Assembly: GCA_020059605.1 (NCBI GenBank)
Contig: JAGVBT010000037.1
Location: 1 to 46,154, forward strand
DNA: 46,154 bases
Reading direction: 5' to 3'
Source of the DNA: Deltaproteobacteria bacterium
GTDB lineage: Bacteria > Desulfobacterota > BSN033 > UBA1163
Below, piece by piece: positions 15,966 to 23,252 of the stretch. The translations under genes and the position numbers were made by a program. The notes beneath the pieces are model-generated. The model saw only the letters and a program-made list of their open reading frames with translations, had not been told where the DNA came from and did no database searches. The number at the start of each line of letters is the position of its first letter. Position 1 is the stretch's first letter.

Positions 15966-16106
15966 CTCCATCTTCCAATACCCAATACCCAAATTCCAAA
16001 CTCCAAATAATAACCAATGACCCAATCACCAATAATCCCCAAATGTTTGATCATTGGATATTGGTTATTGGGGATTATTTGATTATTGGAATTTGGAAAT
16101 TGGTGT
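15966..16106. repeat. inverted CCAATA/TATTGG repeat block
   Basis: About 140 bp of CCAATACCCAATACCCAAATTCC-like units are answered by ATTGGATATTGGTTATTGGG-like units. Together they make a long imperfect hairpin between the second ferredoxin and the ThiF-like gene. A similar block lies at 45971-46052. Open reading through it produces a false N-terminal extension of the ThiF-like protein. Confidence 0.7.
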
Positions 16107-16595
16107 TTATCCTCTTGCCTGCTTCAACAGGTCGGCGATCTTATTGGCAAACTCCCGCCTCTTGAGCCTGTTCGACTCATCCGCATCGACATAAGAGATG
16201 GCCCTGACATTGCAGAAGGCCACGCACTGAGGGTCTCCATCGCAGTAGTCGCATTTCACCGTGACCCTCTCTTTATGATCGAAGAAGGGTTGGCCAAAGG
16301 GGCAGGCGATGATGCAGGTCCTGCACCCGATACAGAGGTTTTTATCGATGATCACCCGGTTGTCCTTTTCGGGTTCCCTATGGCAGGCCTTTGTCGGACA
16401 GACCTCGACGCAGTAGGCTTGCTCGCAATGGTTGCAGGTCATCGGGAGGTAGAGTCCCTCCTGTTCCCATTTGACCACCCTGACCCGGGACCGGCTCGGA
16501 TTGCTTGCCCCGGTGTGATAGACCGAACAGACCAGCTCGCACTGGCGGCAGCCCGTGCATTTCTCCTGATCGACCACCAGCACCTTTTGTTCCAT
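16107..16595 (-). CDS. four-cluster ferredoxin (HycB/DmsB-like), NrfD partner
   Basis: A 162-residue protein with four cysteine motifs (CTGCRQCELVC, CNHCEQAYCVEVC, CIGCRTCIIAC, CDYCDGDPQCVAFC). It is a close paralogue of the AOR-linked ferredoxin at 9422-9931; both share VVKWE-E-GLY-PM and SYVDAD/DYVDAD blocks. The start at 16595 has GGAG seven bases upstream and gives the same N-terminus as the paralogue (MEQKVLVVDQEKC). An ATG 12 bases earlier is possible. With the NrfD-like protein just upstream it should form a membrane-bound electron-transfer pair. It may exchange electrons with the AOR system. Confidence 0.9.
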   Translation of the reverse strand: MEQKVLVVDQEKCTGCRQCELVCSVYHTGASNPSRSRVRVVKWEQEGLYLPMTCNHCEQAYCVEVCPTKACHREPEKDNRVIIDKNLCIGCRTCIIACPFGQPFFDHKERVTVKCDYCDGDPQCVAFCNVRAISYVDADESNRLKRREFANKIADLLKQARG

Positions 16596-16616
16596 CGGTA
16601 TCTCCATTAAAAAGCA

Positions 16617-16765
16617 TTAAATCCGAAGCACGAAGTCCCTGCCTTCGCCGAAGCGGCTTCGCGCAGGCAGGCGAAATTCGAAACAATCTCATCCGCGAAA
16701 AGCGGATCCGCCTTTGGCGGAAATGACCAAATTTGAAATGTTCAAAACAAAAGAGTTTAGAAAAT
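16617..16765. repeat. composite intergenic repeat
   Basis: The gap contains AATCCGAAGCACGAAGTCC, an inverted GCCTTCGCCGAAGC/GCTTCGCGCAGGC element, and an A/T-rich tail. The neighbouring bases (16771-16825) carry the ATTCGGATTTCG repeat, which encodes the last residues of the NrfD-like protein. Confidence 0.6.
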
Positions 16766-17812
16766 TTAAATTTTTGAAATCCGAATTTGTTTCGGATTTC
16801 GATATTCGGATTTCGAATTTTGAATTAGTTCATGTTGCATTTCCATCAACCGCTGCATCGGGATCTGGTCTTTGATCCCTGCCTGCAGGATGCCCAGCCT
16901 GAGAAAAAACCCGCCGGTTAACAGGGAGATACCGGCGATAAACAATAAAGCAGGATTCTGGTAATGTTTGGATATCCATTCAAGAACGATTGGAAAGACA
17001 AAACCGAGAAGGATGATGCCCTGCCAGAAGACAAACCGCAATTTGCCTGTAACCAGAAGGCGAACCGAATCCTTTCCCTGCTCCGATGCCTTGTATCTCC
17101 GGGAGAAGAAGAGATAAAGGATGATCCCTTCCGTCAAGATAAAAATCTGCTCCCCGGCCGTTAACATCTTCATTGCCCCGGCGTCATAGGAAATCAAACC
17201 GGTTGCCAGGGTGGAGAGGATGATGGACATCGATCCGGTGGAGAGTGCGGATGCCAGGAAAAGAAGGGGCAGGAGAGGGGTGTTCCATAAGGGAACCGAT
17301 TTCGTTGCCTTTAGAAGGATACCGGTGTAAAGGGCGGTTGCAAAGGCAAAGACAAAGGCAATGCCCTCCGGGATGAGCCAGAGGCCGGATTCCGGATAGA
17401 GCCATTTAAACGAAAAGAGAGATTTGACGAAGAGCGCCAGACCGAAGACAATAAAGATCGAGAGGATGATGAACCCACGCGCCACCCATGAGGCTCGAGG
17501 GTTGAGACAGGCATAAAAGAATCTCCACTTGATCCCCAAGTCCAGGATCAGAAAGGGGGCGCCGATGGAGACCATGACCGGCCCCCAGAAGATCGGAATC
17601 TTCGCGAGGTCGAAGCGGACACCAAGAAATTCGATTGAAGGAACGGGCAAAGGGTTGAAGGCGACCCCCGTCCAGTGGATCAACATGCCGATGATAAAAG
17701 AGCCGGCCCCCATCCCGGCCAGGTAGAGATAAACGGCAATGATCCAATTCCATTCCTGCTGCGGCCGGGCAACCTTTCCCCTTCTTACCGGATGAGCCCC
17801 TTCGGTTTCCAT
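16766..17812 (-). CDS. NrfD/PsrC-like membrane protein
   Basis: A 348-residue polytopic protein with about nine or ten hydrophobic segments. The first contains WNWIIAVYLYLAGMGAGSFIIG, the NrfD signature near residues 21-42. NrfD/PsrC proteins are quinone-reactive anchors that exchange electrons with a partner iron-sulfur protein, here the ferredoxin encoded next. It is the first gene of the ten-gene minus-strand array, with an AGGAG ribosome site, a TTGACA/TATGAT promoter and a palindromic operator upstream. The final ~17 residues (from NSKSEYRNPKQIRISKI) are encoded by a dispersed repeat. The native C-terminus has therefore probably been replaced or extended. Confidence 0.85.
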   Translation of the reverse strand: METEGAHPVRRGKVARPQQEWNWIIAVYLYLAGMGAGSFIIGMLIHWTGVAFNPLPVPSIEFLGVRFDLAKIPIFWGPVMVSIGAPFLILDLGIKWRFFYACLNPRASWVARGFIILSIFIVFGLALFVKSLFSFKWLYPESGLWLIPEGIAFVFAFATALYTGILLKATKSVPLWNTPLLPLLFLASALSTGSMSIILSTLATGLISYDAGAMKMLTAGEQIFILTEGIILYLFFSRRYKASEQGKDSVRLLVTGKLRFVFWQGIILLGFVFPIVLEWISKHYQNPALLFIAGISLLTGGFFLRLGILQAGIKDQIPMQRLMEMQHELIQNSKSEYRNPKQIRISKI

Positions 17813-17835
17813 CTTGAGATCTCCTGTCGATGATA

Positions 17836-17851
17836 GTTCTTCATGATGAAC
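17836..17851. promoter_or_regulatory. palindromic operator of the NrfD-LysW array
   Basis: GTTCTTCATGATGAAC is a 16-bp palindrome with one mismatched pair. It lies just downstream of the minus-strand -10 box, about 15 bases into the expected transcript. It shares length and GTTC/GAAC ends with the AOR operators at 6908 and 7018 and with 17965. Confidence 0.6.
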
Positions 17852-17867
17852 AACCTAAATCGTGTTA

Positions 17868-17895
17868 ATCATAGCATATAGGCCTATCTTGTCAA
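17868..17895 (-). promoter_or_regulatory. promoter of the NrfD-to-LysJ array
   Basis: On the minus strand TTGACA (17895-17890), 16 bases and TATGAT (17873-17868). The spacer contains the small palindrome ATAGGCCTAT. The first gene downstream is the NrfD-like gene. Confidence 0.7.
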
Positions 17896-17924
17896 GATTT
17901 GTCGAGAAATAATCAGAGAACCTA

Positions 17925-17954
17925 TTGACAATAAAAGAGCGAATCGGGTATCTT
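17925..17954 (+). promoter_or_regulatory. promoter of the second IclR gene
   Basis: TTGACA (17925-17930), 18 bases, TATCTT (17949-17954). It is divergent from the NrfD promoter. Confidence 0.5.
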
Positions 17955-17964
17955 TAAGGAGAAA

Positions 17965-17980
17965 GTTCAATAGGATGAAC
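17965..17980. promoter_or_regulatory. operator overlapping the ribosome site of the second IclR gene
   Basis: GTTCA-ATAGGA-TGAAC is a 5-bp inverted repeat with a 6-base centre, the same spacing as the AOR operators. It ends two bases before the IclR start codon and includes the AGGA ribosome site. Binding here would suppress the regulator's own expression. Confidence 0.6.
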
Positions 17981-17982
17981 GC

Positions 17983-18753
17983 ATGAAAAAGAGCACCTAT
18001 TCCGCCCCGTCGGTCAAAAAGGCTTTTAAAATCCTTCATACCCTTGCCGATTCCTCTTCTGGCCTCGGCGTGAGCGAACTGGCAAAACAGTTAAAGATCG
18101 GGAAGAGCACGGTCCACGGGATCACCTCCTCCCTGGAGGATCTGGGTATTCTGGTCCGCGATCCCATCGATAAACGATACAATATCGGATATACCTTGCT
18201 GGAATTGGGGAGAAAGACCTACGGGCGAATCGAGTGGAGGGAAATCGCAAGGCCCTCTATGGAACGATTGATGGAAAAGGTTGGAGAGACGATCTTCCTT
18301 GGCATTATGAACGGGGATCATATCACCATCCTGGATGTCGTGGAGTCCAATAATGAGATGAAGATCACCTCGCCTCCGGGGACGAGGCTGCCACTCCTTG
18401 CAGGAGCCACCGGGAAAGTCTTTCTTGGCCTGCTTGATGAGAAAAGGGCAAAGGAGGTCGTCAAGAAGGTGGAATTGACAAGGTATACTCCGAGGTCGGT
18501 GACAGACCCAAAAAAATTTCTCAGGGAAGTGGAAGAAGCGAGGGGAAAGGGATATGCGATTGACGACGAGGAGTATCTTCTTGGCGTGCGGGCCATTGCA
18601 GCGCCTGTTCAAACGGCCTCCCTCCCACCCGTGGCCATCTGGGCCGTAGGGTTTACTTCAAGCCTCAATGACCAGAAGATGGAAAGGGTCATACTGGAGA
18701 TTCAAAAAACCGCCCGTGAGATCGGTCGTGCCGTGGAAGGCCGTATGAAATGA
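17983..18753 (+). CDS. IclR-family transcriptional regulator (AOR/LysW-associated)
   Basis: A 256-residue IclR protein. The DNA-binding domain is at residues 8-65 (VKKAFKILHTLAD, LKIGKSTVHGITSSLEDLG). The effector domain has FLGIMNGDHITILDVVESN, LLAGATGKVFLG and DDEEYLLGVRAIAAPV. It is divergent from the NrfD-first array, with two promoters and two GTTCA/TGAAC-type palindromes between them. It is the best candidate for the protein that binds the four related sites, including the pair at the AOR promoter 11 kb away. It shares only family features with the IclR protein at 2083, whose operator is different. The ligand is unknown. Confidence 0.9.
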   Translation: MKKSTYSAPSVKKAFKILHTLADSSSGLGVSELAKQLKIGKSTVHGITSSLEDLGILVRDPIDKRYNIGYTLLELGRKTYGRIEWREIARPSMERLMEKVGETIFLGIMNGDHITILDVVESNNEMKITSPPGTRLPLLAGATGKVFLGLLDEKRAKEVVKKVELTRYTPRSVTDPKKFLREVEEARGKGYAIDDEEYLLGVRAIAAPVQTASLPPVAIWAVGFTSSLNDQKMERVILEIQKTAREIGRAVEGRMK

Positions 18754-18797
18754 ATTATGAGCTTCGCAAAATTAATGGAAAATTTTATCCGCCTTCC

Positions 18798-18856
18798 GGT
18801 CATGGTGAGATCGTCGAACCATGACCAACGCACCCTTGGACAAGCTCAGGGTGAAC
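18798..18856. repeat. dispersed repeat (GGTCATGGTGAG / AAGCTCAGGGTGA)
   Basis: GGTCATGGTGAGATCGTCG and GACAAGCTCAGGGTGA are the two halves of a hairpin element seen again, in the other order, at 43734-43783. It is a short intergenic repeat in the gap after the IclR gene. Confidence 0.7.
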
Positions 18857-18898
18857 GGCGGATTACCATATCCTGTTCTATTACTTATGCAAAGGTTA

Positions 18899-19975
18899 TT
18901 AAGAGAAGGAGCGGAGGATCCGGACGATGTCGTCTCCGACTTCATGGGTCTGTGAGCGGCCTCCGAGATCGATCGTCCTCACTTTTTTCTCTGCCAGATT
19001 CTTCCCGACCGCTTGGTACAGGAGTTCGCCTGCTTCTCCTTCTCCCAGATAGTCTAACATCATCCTAACTGTCAGAATGGCGGCAATCGGGTTGGCCAGC
19101 CCCTTCCCGGCGATATCCGGAGCTGAGCCATGGACCGGGTCAAAGAAGCCGGGGTAGGTTCTATCCTTCGGATTGAAACTTGCTCCCGGCGCCAGTCCCA
19201 TGCCACCTGTTGCCGCGGCCGTGAGGTCGGAGAGAATATCCGCAAAGAGGTTGGAGGCAACGATGACGTCATACCCCTTCGGGCTCCGAATCACATCCAT
19301 GCAGGCGGCATCAATCAGTTTTGATTCGGTCCGGATTTCAGGATATCCGGCGGCGACTTCCTTGAAGATTTTATCCCAGAGGACCATTCCGTATCGCTGG
19401 GCGTTCGACTTGGTGACGGAGGTGACTTTTTTTCTACCCCTTGCCACGGCATATTCAAAAGCAAAGGCAATGATCCTTTCGATTCCCTTCCTGGTGAAGA
19501 GGCCGCTCTGTAAGGCCAATTCTCTCTCTTCAACTCCGACAACCCCTCCTATGTTCGAGTATTCCCCTTCGGTATTCTCCCTGATGACAACAATATCGAT
19601 TTCCCCTTCGGAGATTCGAGCTAACGGAGATTCCACTCCAGGAAAGAGAAAGACCGGCCGGAGTCCCGCATAGAGGTCAAATCCGAACTTGATGGGAAGA
19701 AGGAGGCCATGGAGGGTCACATCGTCAGGCAGGCGAGGATCGCCCACTGCGCCGAGATAGATGGCATCGAAGTTTTTTAAGACCTCGAGGCCGTCTTCAG
19801 GCATCATCTTTCCATTCTGCAGGCAGTATTCGCTCCCCCAGGGGAAATATTTGAACTCGAACCGGATATCTCCTGAGATTTCGGAAAGGGTTTTGAGGCA
19901 TTTGACCCCTTCCGAAACCACCTCTGCTCCTATTCCGTCTCCCGGGATGATGGCGATATGATGAAGGGTTGCCAT
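18899..19975 (-). CDS. tartrate/D-malate/isopropylmalate dehydrogenase-family enzyme
   Basis: A 358-residue beta-decarboxylating dehydrogenase. It starts MATLHHIAIIPGDGIGAEVV, has LRPVFLFPGVESPL, IVVIRENTEGEYSNIGG and the substrate-site Lys-Ser-Asn, and the metal/NAD signature VASNLFADILSDLTAAATGG with HGSAPDIAGKG. The LRP-x-x-LPG-x-SPL context resembles tartrate or D-malate dehydrogenase more than LeuB. Such enzymes oxidise and decarboxylate 2-hydroxy-dicarboxylates with NAD. The start at 19975 matches the family N-terminus; a longer open frame runs back into the preceding gene. It ends the TAXI/TRAP block, so it may act on an imported acid. A LysB-like role in the LysW pathway was considered but looks less likely. 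Confidence 0.85.
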   Translation of the reverse strand: MATLHHIAIIPGDGIGAEVVSEGVKCLKTLSEISGDIRFEFKYFPWGSEYCLQNGKMMPEDGLEVLKNFDAIYLGAVGDPRLPDDVTLHGLLLPIKFGFDLYAGLRPVFLFPGVESPLARISEGEIDIVVIRENTEGEYSNIGGVVGVEERELALQSGLFTRKGIERIIAFAFEYAVARGRKKVTSVTKSNAQRYGMVLWDKIFKEVAAGYPEIRTESKLIDAACMDVIRSPKGYDVIVASNLFADILSDLTAAATGGMGLAPGASFNPKDRTYPGFFDPVHGSAPDIAGKGLANPIAAILTVRMMLDYLGEGEAGELLYQAVGKNLAEKKVRTIDLGGRSQTHEVGDDIVRILRSFS

Positions 19976-19992
19976 GGATGAAGAAATAATTC

Positions 19993-21933
19993 CTATTTTT
20001 TCCTTAATTTGATAATCTGAAAGATGCCGACAATCGCAAGCAGGCCGAACCCGATCAAGTCTGTGGTCCATCCCGGCTTAATCAATGCCAAAGAGGCAAC
20101 CAGCAGAAGCCCCCTTTCTGCCCATCCGGCCCTTTTCAGGAGCCATCCCTGGACTGCGGCCGCCAGGGCAAGGGTTCCCAGGAGTCCGGTGATGATCACG
20201 AGGGTAATTTCAAATGGAGTTCCCTGAAGAACCATGGCAGGACCATAGACAAACATAAAGGGCACCAAAAAACCGGCAATCGCAAACTTCATTCCCAGCC
20301 ACCCGACTTCCATAGTTCTTGCATTGGCAATAGCCGCAGCGGCAAAAGAGGCCAGGGCAACCGGAGGGGTCAGGGCCGATAGGCAGGCGAAATAGAAGAT
20401 AAAAAGGTGAGCGGCAATGGGAGGGACACTGAATTCCCTTGTCAGAGCCGGCGCAAGGACAGAGGCCGTAATGGCATATGCGGCGGTGGTTGGCATTCCC
20501 ATTCCAAGGATGATGGCGATGACCATGGAAAAGAAGAGGGCTATAAAAAGGTTTCCCCCGGAGTAGCTGAAGATGATCATGGCAAATTTCTGTCCCAGCC
20601 CGGTCTGTGAAAGCACTCCAACGATAATGCCTGCAGAGGCGCAGGTAGCCGCAATCTCAATCGATCCCTTTCCTCCTTTTGCAAGGGTCTGAACGACCCC
20701 TTTAACCCCCATCCGGGTTGCCTTTTTGACCCAGCTTACGATGATCAGGGTGATAATCGCATACATGGCAGACCGGTAAGGAGAATACATTAATACCATC
20801 AGAGAGGTAAGGAGAACGATCAGGGGAACAAGAAGGTATCCTCGATCTAACATGATCCTTCTGAAAATGGGGAGTTCCTCCTTGTTCATTCCCCTGAGGC
20901 CTTGAGAAGCCGAGTAGAAGTCAATCATCCAGTAGGCAGCCGTAAAATACATCAGCGCCGGGATCACGGCGGCCAGAGCAACTTTGGAGTAAGGGACGCC
21001 CAGGATTTCGGCCATGAGGAAGGCTCCGGCTCCCATGACCGGGGGGACAATCTGTCCGCCGGTCGAATTCATCGCCTCCACCGCTCCCGCTGCTGCGGGT
21101 CGAAACCCGCTGGCCTTCATCAACGGGATATTGAAGACCCCGTCCACCACCACGTTGGCCACAGACGAACCTGAAGCAGTTCCAATCAGGGCGCTTGAGA
21201 TGATGGAGACCTTAGCGGGACCGCCCCTCAGACGGCCCGCCGCACACCGCGCAAAGTCAACAAAAAACTTTCCGGCACCGGAGGCTTCGACGAATGCTCC
21301 GAATACGACGAAAAGGAAGATGTAATGGGCTGAAGCGAGAACAGGAAGGCTTAATATGCCGTCCAGGCTGAACAGGTAGGTCATCATCCTCGGCCAGGAA
21401 TAACCTTTATGATAGAAAAGGCCTGGCATATACTGTCCGAAGTAGCCATAAAGGATGAAAAGGCCGGAAAGAATCGCCAATGGCCATCCCGTCGCCCGCC
21501 TGGCCATCTCCACAACGGCCAGGACAAAGAGTATGGAGAAGAAAAAATCCCACTGATTCGGGACCACCCCTACCCGGTAAATCCATTCGTCAAATTCGAT
21601 AAAAATGTATAGGGCGGGAGCAGCGACGAAGAGCATCAAGAGATAATCGATGAAATGAATTTTATTTTTGGGAGCTTTTTTCCAGCCCGGAACGATCGCA
21701 AAAACCAGAACCCCTGCAAAGACAACATGCATGGTTCGAAAATACCAGGGGTCAATGGCTCGAATCGTCAAGACATAAATGTGGAAGAGGCTCATGGCCA
21801 GAGCGACGATAAAGACTGCGGTTGAGAAAAAACCCTTCAACTCCCTCCCGGGGGAGACTTCAATATCCTTGATGTGCATCTTCTCAAGTTTTTTCTCGAC
21901 CTCTCTGATGTCGACGACTTTTTCCTCTGCCAT
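19993..21933 (-). CDS. TRAP transporter fused permease (4TM/12TM), copy 1
   Basis: A 646-residue fused TRAP permease: an N-terminal DctQ-like four-helix part (to about residue 170), then a DctM part. Motifs include GTASGSSVANVVVDGVFNIPLM, MNSTGGQIVPPVMGAGAFLMAE, and GMGMPTTAAYAITASVLAPAL. The C-terminal DUF3394-type tail ends ALIKPGWTTDLIGFGLLA. The start MAEEKVVDIREVEKK was chosen for its AGGAGGAGG ribosome site. Such permeases work with TAXI binding proteins, here the gene just upstream on the same strand. They are secondary, ion-driven importers. The substrate is probably an organic or aromatic acid, judging by the neighbouring hydroxylase genes. Confidence 0.92.
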   Translation of the reverse strand: MAEEKVVDIREVEKKLEKMHIKDIEVSPGRELKGFFSTAVFIVALAMSLFHIYVLTIRAIDPWYFRTMHVVFAGVLVFAIVPGWKKAPKNKIHFIDYLLMLFVAAPALYIFIEFDEWIYRVGVVPNQWDFFFSILFVLAVVEMARRATGWPLAILSGLFILYGYFGQYMPGLFYHKGYSWPRMMTYLFSLDGILSLPVLASAHYIFLFVVFGAFVEASGAGKFFVDFARCAAGRLRGGPAKVSIISSALIGTASGSSVANVVVDGVFNIPLMKASGFRPAAAGAVEAMNSTGGQIVPPVMGAGAFLMAEILGVPYSKVALAAVIPALMYFTAAYWMIDFYSASQGLRGMNKEELPIFRRIMLDRGYLLVPLIVLLTSLMVLMYSPYRSAMYAIITLIIVSWVKKATRMGVKGVVQTLAKGGKGSIEIAATCASAGIIVGVLSQTGLGQKFAMIIFSYSGGNLFIALFFSMVIAIILGMGMPTTAAYAITASVLAPALTREFSVPPIAAHLFIFYFACLSALTPPVALASFAAAAIANARTMEVGWLGMKFAIAGFLVPFMFVYGPAMVLQGTPFEITLVIITGLLGTLALAAAVQGWLLKRAGWAERGLLLVASLALIKPGWTTDLIGFGLLAIVGIFQIIKLRKK

Positions 21934-22023
21934 CTTCCTCCTCCTTTTTCCACTCACCTCAACGATAGAGAGCGTCACGCCTAAGGCGTGTTTTTCCCCC
22001 TCACGGAATCACAGGACCCTTCT

Positions 22024-22063
22024 AAAAAAATGCGGATGGCCATGAGAGCCATGGCTCATCCGC
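22024..22063 (-). terminator. intrinsic terminator/attenuator between TAXI and permease genes
   Basis: On the minus strand GCGGATGA-GCCATGG...CCATGGCC-ATCCGC-type arms with a one-base bulge are followed by seven T residues (22030-22024). It lies after the TAXI stop codon and before the permease start. Partial read-through would give more binding protein than permease. Confidence 0.75.
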
Positions 22064-22105
22064 GCATTCCCTTGATTCAAAGAACTTTGAGATCATCCAT
22101 CGATT

Positions 22106-23089
22106 CTATTTAGGGATTAGTTTATCCGGAATCTTTATCCCCTTCTCCTTGTAGTACTTCACTGCGCCTGGATGCAAAGGAATGGGACTGGTGATAATCG
22201 CTTCCGGTTTCGTCTCTTTTGCCGAGGCGTGAGTCGCAATGAGGATATCCACATTCTCGAAGGTCTTCTTGACGACTTCGTAGACGAAATCTTCCGGGGC
22301 ATCCTTGTGAACGGTCATGTAGTTCCAGACGGTGATGGTTTCCACATCGAAATCCTTATTGCTTTTATAAAATCCCTTCGGGATGGTCCCGGTTGCAAAA
22401 AGAGGGAATTTGGCGATGAACTTTTCGGCATCCGCTTTGGGGATAGGAATGACATTGATCTCGTGGGTGGTCTCGATTTCGCTGATGGTCACCCATGGGA
22501 GCCCGACTGACTGAGAATTGGCATCAAGCATGCCGTCCTTGAGCTGGGAGTTCAGGTCGGCTGATCCGGCATTGACGATTCGGCCGGGTTTCACTCCTGC
22601 CGCCTCAAGAATTTTCGGCCAATAAGTGGCAGGGGTTCCGCCGACCGGTCCGACCCCAACACTTTTCCCGTTGAGGTCGTGGATCGATTTGATTCCGGTC
22701 TTTTTCAAGGCATACATCTGGAAGTAGGTTGCATACATGGGAAAGATGACCCTGGGATTCTGATGTTTTTTCCCTTTGGCCCACCCCTCCCCGGTCCATC
22801 CTTCCCAAACCGGACCGGCGGTGACCATTGCAAAATCCATCTGTTTGGCATCGACCAACTGGGTGTTGTGAACCGGGCCGCCGGTCACTTCCACGTTTCC
22901 CGGGATTCCCATCTTATCGTGCAATAATTTTGCGAACCCGCCACCCCAGATAAAATAGGTCCCTCCAACCGGCGCAGCTCCGATGGTTACGGACTTGGGC
23001 CAACCCGGTTTCACCTGTGCCTGGCATAGGCCAAGCGACAATGTGATGCTCAATACAACAATACTGGTCAAAATGAGTAACCGCTTCAT
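22106..23089 (-). CDS. TAXI-family TRAP solute-binding protein, copy 1
   Basis: A 327-residue periplasmic protein with a Sec signal peptide (MKRLLILTSIVVLSITLSLG, cleavage after CQA). The TAXI features are VTIGAAPVGGTYFIWGGGFAKLL near the mature N-terminus, a central VGPVGGTPATYWPKILEAAG, and the end PLHPGAVKYYKEKGIKIP. TAXI proteins feed fused TRAP permeases. The permease is encoded 170 bp downstream, beyond a terminator-like hairpin. A promoter at 23125-23153 lies just upstream, so this transporter can be expressed independently of the hydroxylase genes before it. Confidence 0.92.
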   Translation of the reverse strand: MKRLLILTSIVVLSITLSLGLCQAQVKPGWPKSVTIGAAPVGGTYFIWGGGFAKLLHDKMGIPGNVEVTGGPVHNTQLVDAKQMDFAMVTAGPVWEGWTGEGWAKGKKHQNPRVIFPMYATYFQMYALKKTGIKSIHDLNGKSVGVGPVGGTPATYWPKILEAAGVKPGRIVNAGSADLNSQLKDGMLDANSQSVGLPWVTISEIETTHEINVIPIPKADAEKFIAKFPLFATGTIPKGFYKSNKDFDVETITVWNYMTVHKDAPEDFVYEVVKKTFENVDILIATHASAKETKPEAIITSPIPLHPGAVKYYKEKGIKIPDKLIPK

Positions 23090-23124
23090 CTGAAACCTCC
23101 TTTTTGAGTATAGATTTGAAGAAA

Positions 23125-23153
23125 ATTATCTATGATTTCACCGTTCCTGTCAA
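23125..23153 (-). promoter_or_regulatory. promoter of the TAXI-TRAP unit (copy 1)
   Basis: On the minus strand TTGACA (23153-23148), 17 bases, GATAAT (23130-23125), about 35 bases before the TAXI start. Confidence 0.7.
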
Positions 23154-23252
23154 TAAAAATTTTTTAAATTTTTTTACGGAATGAGAATTTCTATAAAGGG
23201 ATGCCTGAAACCGGGTCTCCCTGCGTGCAGGCGGCAGGCGATTGCAACCTGG

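Noticed and set aside
15959..16054. 32-codon N-terminal extension of the ThiF-like protein
   Set aside because: It is encoded by a dispersed CCAATA repeat. A GTG with a ribosome site gives the normal family start.
15966..16106. CRISPR array
   Set aside because: The units are irregular, inverted and without spacers of constant length.
18899..19975. Homoisocitrate dehydrogenase (LysB) completing a lysine pathway
   Set aside because: The LRPVFLFPGVESPL context looks like tartrate/D-malate dehydrogenases, and the gene belongs to the TAXI/TRAP block. It is not excluded, but not supported.
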